Source of the DNA: a virus
Strand: one strand, 5' to 3'
DNA: 52,520 bases
IMG/VR virus record: IMGVR_UViG_3300031576_000059
Coordinates: 1 to 52,520 of that record
Position numbers and translations under genes: made by a program
Shown here: positions 16,517 to 23,925 of the stretch, piece after piece
Layout: every line of letters begins with the position of its first letter
Position numbering within the stretch: the first letter of the stretch is position 1
The notes under the pieces: model-generated
What the model was told of the DNA's origin: nothing
Databases searched by the model: none
Seen by the model: only the letters and a program-made list of their open reading frames with translations

Positions 16517-16815
16517 TCCTCCTCGCCACCCTCCTCGCCACCTGGACCCTCGCCACGGATTGCGCTCCGCTCGCCCACTGCCCACGCACCACCCACTACC
16601 AGTTCGAAGTCCTCCGCGTTTCGATGGTGCCCGGAACCTGCGCTGACGGCTCTTCCTGTCTCGTTGCAGGCGTGGACAGGCTCTCCCCGTCGTGCGTGGT
16701 TTCGGGTACCTCCCTTGACTGTCCCTCTCTTGCGCCCGGTGACGCCTACCTCCTCCACTGTCTACGCGCCTGCAACGCCGCAGGGTGCTCGCCGTGCGCG
16801 GAGACCTCCTGGTGA
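16513..16815 (+). CDS. small exported Cys-rich protein, FN3-like
   Basis: A 100-residue protein with a hydrophobic start (I-L-L-A-T-L-L-A-T-W-T-L) like a signal peptide and ten cysteines in about 85 remaining residues. The end, A-Y-L-L-H-C-L-R-A-C-N-A-A-G-C-S, follows the G-strand pattern of fibronectin type III domains (Y-x-x-x-x-x-A-x-N-x-x-G), here with extra Cys. The GTG start overlaps the stop of the beta-helix gene, so the two exported Cys-rich proteins are probably made together. Role unknown: partner of the beta-helix protein, or a surface or superinfection factor. Confidence 0.55.
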   Translation: MILLATLLATWTLATDCAPLAHCPRTTHYQFEVLRVSMVPGTCADGSSCLVAGVDRLSPSCVVSGTSLDCPSLAPGDAYLLHCLRACNAAGCSPCAETSW

Positions 16816-17195
16816 GCCCCGCCCTCGAAACCTCCCTCGTCGGCCTCCTCGGCGCCCTCACCACCGTTGCAATCTCCGTGGGCTCCATCTTCGGCGCCCG
16901 CAAATGGAACTCCTGGCGCCACGTCAACGGCCGCGACCGCCGCAGCGCCTCCCGCAACGGCACGAACGGCGGCTGCCTCCTCGCTACTGGCCGAATGCCA
17001 GATTCCGCGATGCCCAAGGCAGCTCTTGACTACTACACCAACACCACCGAACTCCTCCGCGATATCGTCAACAGCCAGGGTGATATCGTCAACCACCAGG
17101 AGCGCATCGCCGGGTGCCTCGAACGCCTCGAACGTCGCGCTGAGACCGGGGGCGACGCCCTCATTCGACTTCTGGAGCGCCACCGCGTAGACTAG
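16812..17195 (+). CDS. membrane protein beside the endolysin (holin or spanin candidate)
   Basis: A 127-residue protein with one N-terminal membrane segment (S-L-V-G-L-L-G-A-L-T-T-V-A-I-S-V-G-S-I-F-G), then a basic stretch and a helical C-terminus (T-E-L-L-R-D-I-V-N, L-E-R-L-E-R-R). That layout fits an inner-membrane spanin or a class III-type holin, and it sits 15 bases before the endolysin gene. GTG 16812 overlaps the previous stop. Which lysis role it plays cannot be decided from sequence alone. Confidence 0.6.
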   Translation: MSPALETSLVGLLGALTTVAISVGSIFGARKWNSWRHVNGRDRRSASRNGTNGGCLLATGRMPDSAMPKAALDYYTNTTELLRDIVNSQGDIVNHQERIAGCLERLERRAETGGDALIRLLERHRVD

Positions 17196-17210
17196 CCTCG
17201 GAGGCCCCCG

Positions 17211-17648
17211 ATGCTCGACCTCACCGACCTCACCCCCGATCTCCGCGTTCGAGTAGACGCCCTCATCGCCATCGCCAACAGCGAAGGCATCTCCGTCGTC
17301 AAGACCTCCGGCCTCCGCACCTTCGCCGAACAAGCCGACCTCTACCGCGCCTACCGCGAAGGCCGCCACAAATACCCCGCTGCTGCCCCAGGCCTCTCTC
17401 GCCACCACGGCTACTGGTCCGGCCTCACTGCCGCTGTCGATCTCTCCCCCGTCGATGCTGACCCTGACACCATCGAACACCAAAAGGACCGCCTTGGCAT
17501 CCTCGCCCGTGACATCGCCCTCGTCTGGGGCGGGGACTGGAAGACCCCCGACCGCGTGCATTTCGAACTCCCCGGCCTCGATCCCTGGACCCGTTTCACC
17601 CCTCTCTGCACCGCTATAGACGCCTTTCTGAAAGCCCTCTCGCCGTGA
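17211..17648 (+). CDS. M15 family peptidoglycan peptidase (endolysin)
   Basis: A 145-residue enzyme of the VanY/L-alanyl-D-glutamate peptidase type. Zinc ligands are visible: S-x-H at 63-65, D77 in A-A-V-D-L-S, and H117 in V-H-F-E, with S-G-L-R-T-F-A-E-Q at 33-41 forming the substrate-side motif. Known role: cuts the peptide stems of the cell wall at the end of infection. No signal peptide, so it needs the membrane protein encoded just upstream for release. Length is typical of single-domain phage M15 lysins. Confidence 0.88.
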   Translation: MLDLTDLTPDLRVRVDALIAIANSEGISVVKTSGLRTFAEQADLYRAYREGRHKYPAAAPGLSRHHGYWSGLTAAVDLSPVDADPDTIEHQKDRLGILARDIALVWGGDWKTPDRVHFELPGLDPWTRFTPLCTAIDAFLKALSP

Positions 17649-18490
17649 GCACCACCATCTTCCGCCCTACATCTCAGGGCGCCGACTCCAACATGACCGC
17701 CGTTGGTCTCGTTGACGGATCCCAACAGTGGGACGCCCTCAACGAAGATCCCCGCTGGCCAGCGCTCGATCTCGACTCCCACGACGGCTGGACGACCTAC
17801 CTCAGTGCCACCGTGGCGATCACCACACCCTCCAGTTTCATCTTCTCCGACCTCTGGCACCCCACGAACTTTGCCTTCGGCACACCCGCCGGATTCAGCG
17901 CTCCCCTCATCTCCTCCCTCACTTTCACCGTCGTCGCCTCTCATGGGCTCGCTCTCGGCGACGCCTCCCAGCGTGGGCTCCTCGGTCAAACTCGCCCCCT
18001 CACTCTCCACGTCCGCCGCGCCGGCGTCAGTACCGACATCGGCTCGATCACCATCACCTCCACCGGCGCAAACCCCTCTAACGACTCCATGCGCCCGTAC
18101 ACCTCCGTCTCCACCCTCGATCCCGTCACTGGTCTCGCGTGGGCCGGCTCCGATCTCCTCTCCGGCTCCCTGGAGTTCGGCATTCGTGGGGCCGCGGGCC
18201 TCATCGGCGTCTCCGTCTCCCAGCTCTTCGTCGCCTTCGCCGGTACCTGGAGCGAGAACTTCCACCTCCCCGGCAGCGGAGTCTTCCACCGCGGCCCGGC
18301 GATGCACGACACCGTACACATCGACTCCATCTCCGGCATCCCCTACCACCGCTCCGACCTCGCGCAAGTCAACGACCCCCGCCACCCTCACTACGGCCTC
18401 CTCCTTCGCCCGGAAGAACTCGACGACATCAACCCAGAGCCCACGGAGCCGAGGTTCGTCGAGGGGGATCTGGAGGGCCATGATGCCTGA
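17645..18490 (+). CDS. probable tail-associated protein
   Basis: A 281-residue protein whose GTG start overlaps the endolysin stop (GTGA). It is beta-rich with many Ser/Thr; the C-terminus is acidic (P-E-E-L-D-D-I-N-P-E-P). The G-A-A-G-L-I-G-V-S-V-S-Q-L segment resembles the hydrophobic strand of beta-sandwich virion proteins. No family recognised. Context between lysis and adaptor genes suggests a structural role. Confidence 0.5.
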   Translation: MSTTIFRPTSQGADSNMTAVGLVDGSQQWDALNEDPRWPALDLDSHDGWTTYLSATVAITTPSSFIFSDLWHPTNFAFGTPAGFSAPLISSLTFTVVASHGLALGDASQRGLLGQTRPLTLHVRRAGVSTDIGSITITSTGANPSNDSMRPYTSVSTLDPVTGLAWAGSDLLSGSLEFGIRGAAGLIGVSVSQLFVAFAGTWSENFHLPGSGVFHRGPAMHDTVHIDSISGIPYHRSDLAQVNDPRHPHYGLLLRPEELDDINPEPTEPRFVEGDLEGHDA

Positions 18491-18511
18491 GATATGTGGT
18501 AGGATCCCCCT

Positions 18512-19183
18512 GTGACCCTCGCCGATCTCCGCACCCAAGTCCGCATCCGTCTCGGGGGCAGCTCGCGTCAAGACCTCATCTCCGGCGATGGCCTCACCGC
18601 GCTCGACTACTGGATCAACTTCGCCGTCCGCGAACTCGCCCACACCTTCCGCTTCCCGCAGCTCGAACGCCTCGACTCCTCCCGTACCACCTCCACCGCC
18701 GACGCCTTCGTCTCGATCCCCTCCGACGCCTACGCCATCCGCACCGTCTTCGACATCACGAACGCCGTCTATCTCCGCCCGCTCCCCGGCGGCTTCGAAG
18801 AGTACGAGCGCACCCGAGTTCTCTCCTCCGATCAAGGCCGCCCGACACACTGGGTCCGTCAAGCCTCCAGCATCTACTTCAAGCCCCGCCCCAACGGAGC
18901 CTATGGTCTCCGAATGCTCGTCCAAGACGAGCCCGCGACTCTCGCGGCTCCGGGCGACATCCCCATCATCCCCGAAGTCTGGCACGACGCCATCATGCTC
19001 CTCGCAGTCCGCAACGGCTGGAACGCTCTCGACGAGACCTCCCGCGCAACGGCTGTCGAACAAGGCGAGTACCGCGCCTTCCTCACTCGCGTCCGTCTCC
19101 CGCAAGCCATCGAATCCCACACTCGACGCCCCCGCGGCATTCGTGCGTGGCGCGGGATACGAGATCGCCGACTCGGTATCTAG
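18512..19183 (+). CDS. head-tail adaptor (connector) protein
   Basis: A 223-residue protein matching the gp10/gp4-type adaptor layout: a start L-A-D-L-R-T-Q-V-R-I-R-L-G, then A-L-D-Y-W-I-N-F-A-V-R-E-L-A, a strand-rich middle with V-S-I-P-S-D-A-Y, and a helical E-V-W-H-D-A-I-M-L-L-A-V segment. In this group the protein forms a ring under the portal and closes the head for tail attachment. GTG start; the last 20 residues are Arg-rich. The pattern is recognisable, but the sequence is divergent. Confidence 0.65.
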   Translation: MTLADLRTQVRIRLGGSSRQDLISGDGLTALDYWINFAVRELAHTFRFPQLERLDSSRTTSTADAFVSIPSDAYAIRTVFDITNAVYLRPLPGGFEEYERTRVLSSDQGRPTHWVRQASSIYFKPRPNGAYGLRMLVQDEPATLAAPGDIPIIPEVWHDAIMLLAVRNGWNALDETSRATAVEQGEYRAFLTRVRLPQAIESHTRRPRGIRAWRGIRDRRLGI

Positions 19184-19192
19184 GAGCCCCTC

Positions 19193-19930
19193 GTGGCCTA
19201 CTCCGTCGTATGGTCAAACATCCTCCCCGCCGACGCGGAAGCCGCGTCTCTTGGAGACGACCGCATCCGTGAGTTCAAGGTCCAGGTCTATGAGCGCCTC
19301 ATCTTCGGCTCCGGTGCAGGGGGAACCGGTCTTGCCGACACCACCGGCACCCGTACCGTAGACACCGACCCCGCGGAGGTCAACCCCAACAAAGCCGACA
19401 CCATTGCCCTCTCCCGCGGCGCCGGAGGCTGGAACGCCGTCGCCCGTGCTGCGACCTACTTCGAGGTCTTCACCAACGCCGCGAACCTCAGTGTCACCAG
19501 TACCTCGTGGGCTTCTTTCTCCACGCCCGTCACGATCACCATCCCTTCTCCACCTCTCGCCGCCGACATTGCTCACGCCAGCGGCTCTGCCCGCGACACC
19601 TCCGACTACGCGATCTTCCTCATCTTCGAAGCCACCGCGAGCCTCGGCGGCAGCTCCGGGGACATAGGCCACGTCAAGATCCGCAACACCACTGCTGCCG
19701 CCGATGTCAGCCCCGCGATCCAGGCCGCCGATGTTGACACTTTCTCCAACACTGGCAATATCCGTAGCTCCCTCTTCCTCCTCGGCCATGACTTCGGCCG
19801 CACCGCCGCGACGACCTATGAAGTTCTTGGACGCGCCACCGCCGGCGCCACTCTCCGCCTCCGCGGCGATCAAGCCTTCGACGGCACCAACACCTCCACT
19901 CGTCTCTACGCCGCGGTCTTCAAGAGGTGA
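19193..19930 (+). CDS. probable fibre or tail protein
   Basis: A 245-residue protein whose start, W-S-N-I-L-P-A-D-A-E-A-A-S-L-G-D-D-R-I-R-E, is the kind of N-terminal module seen on many phage fibre proteins (P-x-D-x-D-x-x-S-x-G-D-D-x-I-R). The rest is Thr/Ala-rich and beta-type. GTG start with AGGAG eight bases upstream. It is the first of three small fibre-like genes here. Confidence 0.6.
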   Translation: MAYSVVWSNILPADAEAASLGDDRIREFKVQVYERLIFGSGAGGTGLADTTGTRTVDTDPAEVNPNKADTIALSRGAGGWNAVARAATYFEVFTNAANLSVTSTSWASFSTPVTITIPSPPLAADIAHASGSARDTSDYAIFLIFEATASLGGSSGDIGHVKIRNTTAAADVSPAIQAADVDTFSNTGNIRSSLFLLGHDFGRTAATTYEVLGRATAGATLRLRGDQAFDGTNTSTRLYAAVFKR

Positions 19931-19935
19931 CACCC

Positions 19936-20031
19936 ATGCTCAAAGACCTCCGCGCCGTCGCTCGCGCTCTCCGCTCCGCCGCGAAGTCCATCGCTCGCAT
20001 CGAGAAGGCCCTCTCGCGGAAGCGTGGGTGA
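19936..20031 (+). CDS. 31-residue basic helical peptide
   Basis: ATG 19936 opens a short frame in the gap between two fibre-like genes. The product is one amphipathic, Arg/Lys/Ala-rich helix (L-R-A-V-A-R-A-L-R-S-A-A-K-S-I-A-R-I). Spacing (five bases before, six after) is that of a real cistron, and the codon choice matches its neighbours. Small peptides of this kind recur beside fibre genes; function unknown. Confidence 0.5.
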   Translation: MLKDLRAVARALRSAAKSIARIEKALSRKRG

Positions 20032-20037
20032 ACCCCC

Positions 20038-20367
20038 GTGGTCCGCGGCCCCGCGACCCACTCGCCCCCCTGGCTCGAACGCGGTGTCGTCGAGGTCACA
20101 GCCGCAGCCTCGATCACTATCCCCGCAACCGGCCGCGTGACCGTCTGCCGCATCGTTGGGAACGCGAACATCGACACGATCACGGCGACAACTCACGACA
20201 GTGGGCGTCTAGTAGCTCTCCGATTCTCCGGCACCCCGACGATCACCCTTGCCGGCAACCTTGAGATGCCCGCTGCCATCGGCCCCGTGACCAACAAGGA
20301 CAGTCTCCTCTTCGCCTGTTTCAACGGCGTGAACTGGACACTCCTCTCTCAGAGCGCTAACGTCTAA
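20038..20367 (+). CDS. small fibre-head-like protein
   Basis: A 109-residue protein made of short strands: I-x-I-P-A-T-G-R-V-T-V, then G-R-L-V-A-L-R-F-S-G-T-P-T-I-T-L, and an end F-A-C-F-N-G-V-N-W-T-L-L-S. This is the pattern of the small beta domain often found at the tip of tail fibres and in stand-alone capsid fibre proteins. GTG start. It may bind the preceding fibre-like proteins. Confidence 0.6.
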   Translation: MVRGPATHSPPWLERGVVEVTAAASITIPATGRVTVCRIVGNANIDTITATTHDSGRLVALRFSGTPTITLAGNLEMPAAIGPVTNKDSLLFACFNGVNWTLLSQSANV

Positions 20368-20384
20368 CTGGAGCCCCCACCCCG

Positions 20385-22088
20385 ATGCCCTTCGCCTCCG
20401 TCCACATCGGCCTCCCTCTCCAGGGGCTCGCTCGCACCGTCCCCAAGCGCCAACCCTCGCCGCAGCAGACCCATCTCTGGTTCGCCCAGGATCTCGACGG
20501 TTTCCGCTTCGCCCGCGACGCTGATCAGGGCGAAGTCCTCCGCCCCTGGCCCGCCGTCGGCTCCTTCGCCAACACCCCCAACGCCTCTCCCGTGCGTCTC
20601 CTCCACAACCTTCTCTGGGGCAACGGTACTGTAGACACCTTCCGCCACACCGCCACCTCGATCCACCGGCTCCTCGCTGGTTCCTGGACATCCATCATCG
20701 GCGCCCTCAACCTGAACGCCCCGGCCAGCGCCTACTGGTCCTCTGCGCTCATTCCAGGAAACACCGGTCGAGGCTACTACCTCTTCACCTCCAACAATAA
20801 CGAAGCAGGAGGAGCCCCCACTCCCCAAATATTCTTCTGGGACGGTGCAGCCCCGTCCATCTCGAACACCTGGACCTCTGGCACCCCCTCCCCAGCACGC
20901 TTCGTCACTTCCTTCGCTGACCGAGCATGGCTCGCTCATCAACTCGTCGCCGGCAGCACCTGGGGCCGACGCATCCAATGGTCCCTCCCCGGCGACGGCC
21001 TCGCATGGACCGGCACCGGCTCCGGCGCACGCGACTTCGCCGAGTTCGAAGGCCCGATCACGGGGATCATGCCCTTCGACGAGTACCTCTACATCCTCTC
21101 CGAGCGCGCAATCATCCGCGGCGTCGAGAGCTTCGACGTGGACGCCCCGGTGTACTTCGGCCCCCCTCTCCGCAACGCCGCCGGAGTCTGGGCTCCGGGC
21201 TCCCTCGTCCGCTTCAACCAATCCTTCGCATGGCTCTCCCAAGAAGGCTTCCACGCTTGGGATCCCGTCTCGAACTCCATCACGAACATCGGCGAGGCCG
21301 TTGACGCCTACATCATCTCCCGCATCGAGCGCTCCGCCATCGCCACGATCTGCTCCGCCTTCCTCCCTTCCCCATGGAACCTCGCTATCTGGGCGCTCCC
21401 ACTCAGTAGCACTGGCCTGCCGTCCGAAATCTGGGCCTACGACACGGTACGCCAGCGCTGGCTCCGCACCTCCCAACTCTTCGCATCCGAAGCCGCCCCC
21501 ATAGCTCTCGCTCTCATCACCAACAACGCTGGCGTCACCTGGGGCGCTCTCGTCGGGGCATGGAGCGCGCAGGTCGGCTCCTGGGCCTCTCTTGGCGGCG
21601 CTCCAACCTCCCCTCTCATCGTCTCCGGTCACAACGACGGCGAAACCCACGTCCTCGACGACACCTCTCCAAACACCTCCATCGAGATCACCATCGACAC
21701 CCCCGACTGGACCTGGGAGGGCACACTCCTCTCCGGCCCCGAACCCCGGCGCCCGGAGGCCGTCATCGACTCCCGCTCTATGATCACTCTCGACGGCCTC
21801 CTCATCGACTACTCCCCCTTCGACGGCACCGCAGCGAGCACCCTCTACGTCCTCGCATCTGGCGACGGCGGCCTCGGTTGGACCCACATCGGCACCCTCA
21901 CTCTTCCCGCCGGCACCCTCAGCAGCGTCCACCAAGCCGAAACCGGCTTCCGCCACACCTTCCGCTCCCCTCGTCTCCGCCTGACGAACCGCCACCCCGT
22001 CACCGGCGCCGTCACCCCCTTGCGCTCCACCATCAACGACATCACCATCAGTCTCCGCAAGAGCGGCGCACTGAGGTTCGCCTCGTGA
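20385..22088 (+). CDS. tail protein, P22-stabilisation-protein-like
   Basis: A 567-residue, Trp-rich, beta-type protein with repeats such as W-S-L-P-G-D-G-L-A-W, Y-L-Y-I-L-S-E-R-A-I and F-A-W-L-S-Q-E-G-F-H-A-W that fit a beta-propeller, as in phage stabilisation/hub proteins of the P22 gp10 type. It follows the adaptor and fibre genes, as such proteins do, and would close the portal-adaptor channel. Sequence similarity to known members is weak by eye, so the family name is tentative. The stop overlaps the next start (GTGA). Confidence 0.55.
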   Translation: MPFASVHIGLPLQGLARTVPKRQPSPQQTHLWFAQDLDGFRFARDADQGEVLRPWPAVGSFANTPNASPVRLLHNLLWGNGTVDTFRHTATSIHRLLAGSWTSIIGALNLNAPASAYWSSALIPGNTGRGYYLFTSNNNEAGGAPTPQIFFWDGAAPSISNTWTSGTPSPARFVTSFADRAWLAHQLVAGSTWGRRIQWSLPGDGLAWTGTGSGARDFAEFEGPITGIMPFDEYLYILSERAIIRGVESFDVDAPVYFGPPLRNAAGVWAPGSLVRFNQSFAWLSQEGFHAWDPVSNSITNIGEAVDAYIISRIERSAIATICSAFLPSPWNLAIWALPLSSTGLPSEIWAYDTVRQRWLRTSQLFASEAAPIALALITNNAGVTWGALVGAWSAQVGSWASLGGAPTSPLIVSGHNDGETHVLDDTSPNTSIEITIDTPDWTWEGTLLSGPEPRRPEAVIDSRSMITLDGLLIDYSPFDGTAASTLYVLASGDGGLGWTHIGTLTLPAGTLSSVHQAETGFRHTFRSPRLRLTNRHPVTGAVTPLRSTINDITISLRKSGALRFAS

Positions 22089-22678
22089 ACGACGAGCGCA
22101 TCGAATCGCTCGCCGCCGCCGGCAAGATTCGCCCTCTCCAGCACCACCTCCTCGTCCGCATCGTTATCCCCATGCACGACTCCGAACTGGCCCCCGGCCT
22201 CGCGTTCCCACCTCCGAAGGACTACCACCCGCACGAGATCCCGCACTATTTCAGGCAACGCCTGATCCGCTTTCTCGAAGCGCGCCATCCAGTCCTTCCG
22301 CGCTTCCTGGACCCCATCCTCCCACAACGCGAGGCCGTGCAGGCCAGGGCAGCATGGCGTAAACTGCGCTCCGAGGGCGTCGAGCCCGGTGACGCACTCC
22401 TCGCCCTCGGCATCGTCGCCAAGTTCCCCACCGTCATCGTCCCAGGAGAAGCCTATGCTCGAATCCTCCGCGCAGGCTGCACATGCGACGCCACGAAGGA
22501 AGAGGAAATCCTCATCGACTCCTCCATCGGCGAGCCCCTCACCGACTCCCTCAGAATCATCCGATGCAGCGAGGTTCTTGGAGGAATTCCAGCAGCCTCC
22601 GAGCGAGCCGCCGCCCGCATCCGAGCCTTCGAGCGAGACCACATCGGGTTCGCCTCTCTCCGAGTCCACGTCGGCTGA
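22085..22678 (+). CDS. hypothetical protein, 3' third overlapped by the GNAT gene
   Basis: A 197-residue protein with an N-terminal L-L-V-R-I-V-I-P strand, a His/Pro-rich stretch and helices with R-Q-R-L-I-R-F-L-E. No family recognised. GTG 22085 overlaps the preceding stop. From 22455 onward it shares 224 bases with the next gene in a different frame, an unusually long overlap for a phage. Both frames have coding-like features, so both are kept. Confidence 0.55.
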   Translation: MNDERIESLAAAGKIRPLQHHLLVRIVIPMHDSELAPGLAFPPPKDYHPHEIPHYFRQRLIRFLEARHPVLPRFLDPILPQREAVQARAAWRKLRSEGVEPGDALLALGIVAKFPTVIVPGEAYARILRAGCTCDATKEEEILIDSSIGEPLTDSLRIIRCSEVLGGIPAASERAAARIRAFERDHIGFASLRVHVG

Positions 22679-23198
22679 CCGACCCCAGCGCCGCCGCACC
22701 CTCACCGACACCGACATCCACATTCTCGCGCACCTGAACCTCACCGGCGCGCAGCTCTACGAGATGTGGCGGCACATCGAGCGAATGCCCTTCCTCCTCG
22801 ACGACAAGGCCCGCAACCCCTTCACCTTCGGCGCGATCCTCTCTTCCTCCAACGCCGCCGCCTTCGCTCTCGGCAACCCCCCAGCTGGCCTCGTCTGGTT
22901 CGCCGACATCGTGCCGGGCGAGACTGCCTCAGGCTCCATTGCTCTGTGGGGCTTCCGGGCCTATGGGCGCCAGGATCTCCTCAAAGTCATCATGGAAGCC
23001 GTGTTCCAGCAGTACGACCTCCACCGCATCTACGTCCTCATCCCCTCCCCAAACCTCCCCTCCCAGCGTCTCGCCACCTCGCTAAATTTTCGCCAGGAAG
23101 GCCACATCGTCGAAGCTCTGCGCTACAATGGCGCCTGGACGGATGTGGAGATTTACAGCCTCCTTCGCCGTGGCACCTTCTACGATAGGGTGGTGTAG
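22455..23198 (+). CDS. GNAT-family acetyltransferase-like protein
   Basis: A 247-residue protein. Residues 1-95 are disordered (Ser/Pro/Glu-rich) and overlap the upstream gene. From about residue 100 a GNAT fold is likely: P-A-G-L-V-W-F-A-D-I-V, then G-S-I-A-L-W-G-F-R-A-Y-G-R-Q-D-L at the acetyl-CoA-binding position, H-R-I-Y-V-L-I-P-S-P-N and A-T-S-L-N-F-R-Q-E-G (the typical A-x-x-x-G-F-x-x-E-G element with Asn for Gly). GNAT proteins occur in tail modules of several podoviruses with unknown targets. ATG 22455 has AGGAG seven bases upstream. Confidence 0.65.
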   Translation: MLESSAQAAHATPRRKRKSSSTPPSASPSPTPSESSDAARFLEEFQQPPSEPPPASEPSSETTSGSPLSESTSADRPQRRRTLTDTDIHILAHLNLTGAQLYEMWRHIERMPFLLDDKARNPFTFGAILSSSNAAAFALGNPPAGLVWFADIVPGETASGSIALWGFRAYGRQDLLKVIMEAVFQQYDLHRIYVLIPSPNLPSQRLATSLNFRQEGHIVEALRYNGAWTDVEIYSLLRRGTFYDRVV

Positions 23199-23201
23199 GA
23201 C

Positions 23202-23915
23202 ATGACTGGAACCGAAGCTGCCTGGGTGCCGTGGGCCATCAGTGGGGCCTCCGCTCTCTACAGTGGCCTCAGTGGCAAGGGCGGCTCCGGCGGCAAAAAG
23301 GGCGGCAGCTCCGGCGCCGACACCTCCTTCCTCAAGCCCTTCCAGCACATCGCTGCGCCTCTCTCCAACATGATGAACCGTACTCTCACGGGTGGCGCCG
23401 GCTTCGAGGCCGGGGTCAAGCGTGGCACTCGTTTCTTCTCCGACATCGAATCCAACCCCGACGTGCTCGCAAGTATGGGAGCCCTCCGGCAGGTCACAGA
23501 CGACCCCACTAAGTTCACCGACCCTCTCTTCCTCCAAGAGCGCGAGCGGCTGGGTGCAGAGCTGGCCGAGCGCTCCCGTCAGGGCATCGGCCTGCGCTCC
23601 ACCGGTGCCGAGAGCATGGTCTCCCGTGGTCTCAGCGACTTCACGAACCGCTACCTCGACGCCGCGATCAACCGCCGCACCGCAGGAGCGCAAGCCCTCT
23701 TCGGCCAGACCCAGGGCCTCGGCGAATCCCTTTTCACTCCCTTCCGCTTCTTCTCCTCTGCGCTCCCCGGCTTCGGCGGCGCGCCCGTCGTCCCACCGTC
23801 GCAGTACAACAACCAGAAGGCGCAGTTCGCAAGCATGCTCGGGAACCTCGGTGGGTCATACCTCGGCGGCGCCGCAGAGAGAGGATTCCTCGGCGCTGCT
23901 CCTGGACCGAAGTAG
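23202..23915 (+). CDS. internal virion / DNA ejection protein (small)
   Basis: A 237-residue, Gly/Ala/Phe-rich protein with a Lys/Gly/Ser-rich linker (residues 24-40), a helical core (L-F-L-Q-E-R-E-R-L-G-A-E-L) and a Gly-rich end. The first of five consecutive proteins of this kind; size and composition resemble the smallest ejection proteins of podoviruses (T7 gp14, P22 gp7 class), which leave the head first and form a channel through the host envelope. Inferred from context and composition. Confidence 0.55.
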   Translation: MTGTEAAWVPWAISGASALYSGLSGKGGSGGKKGGSSGADTSFLKPFQHIAAPLSNMMNRTLTGGAGFEAGVKRGTRFFSDIESNPDVLASMGALRQVTDDPTKFTDPLFLQERERLGAELAERSRQGIGLRSTGAESMVSRGLSDFTNRYLDAAINRRTAGAQALFGQTQGLGESLFTPFRFFSSALPGFGGAPVVPPSQYNNQKAQFASMLGNLGGSYLGGAAERGFLGAAPGPK

Positions 23916-23925
23916 CGGAGTCCCC

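Noticed and set aside
17411-19120. Long minus-strand open frame opposite endolysin, tail and adaptor genes
   Set aside because: Antisense to several well-supported genes, with the same Gly/Glu/Val-rich shadow composition and no ribosome binding site context.
20364-21995. Long minus-strand open frame opposite the stabilisation-like gene
   Set aside because: Shadow frame; the plus-strand product has coherent structure and coupling with its neighbours.
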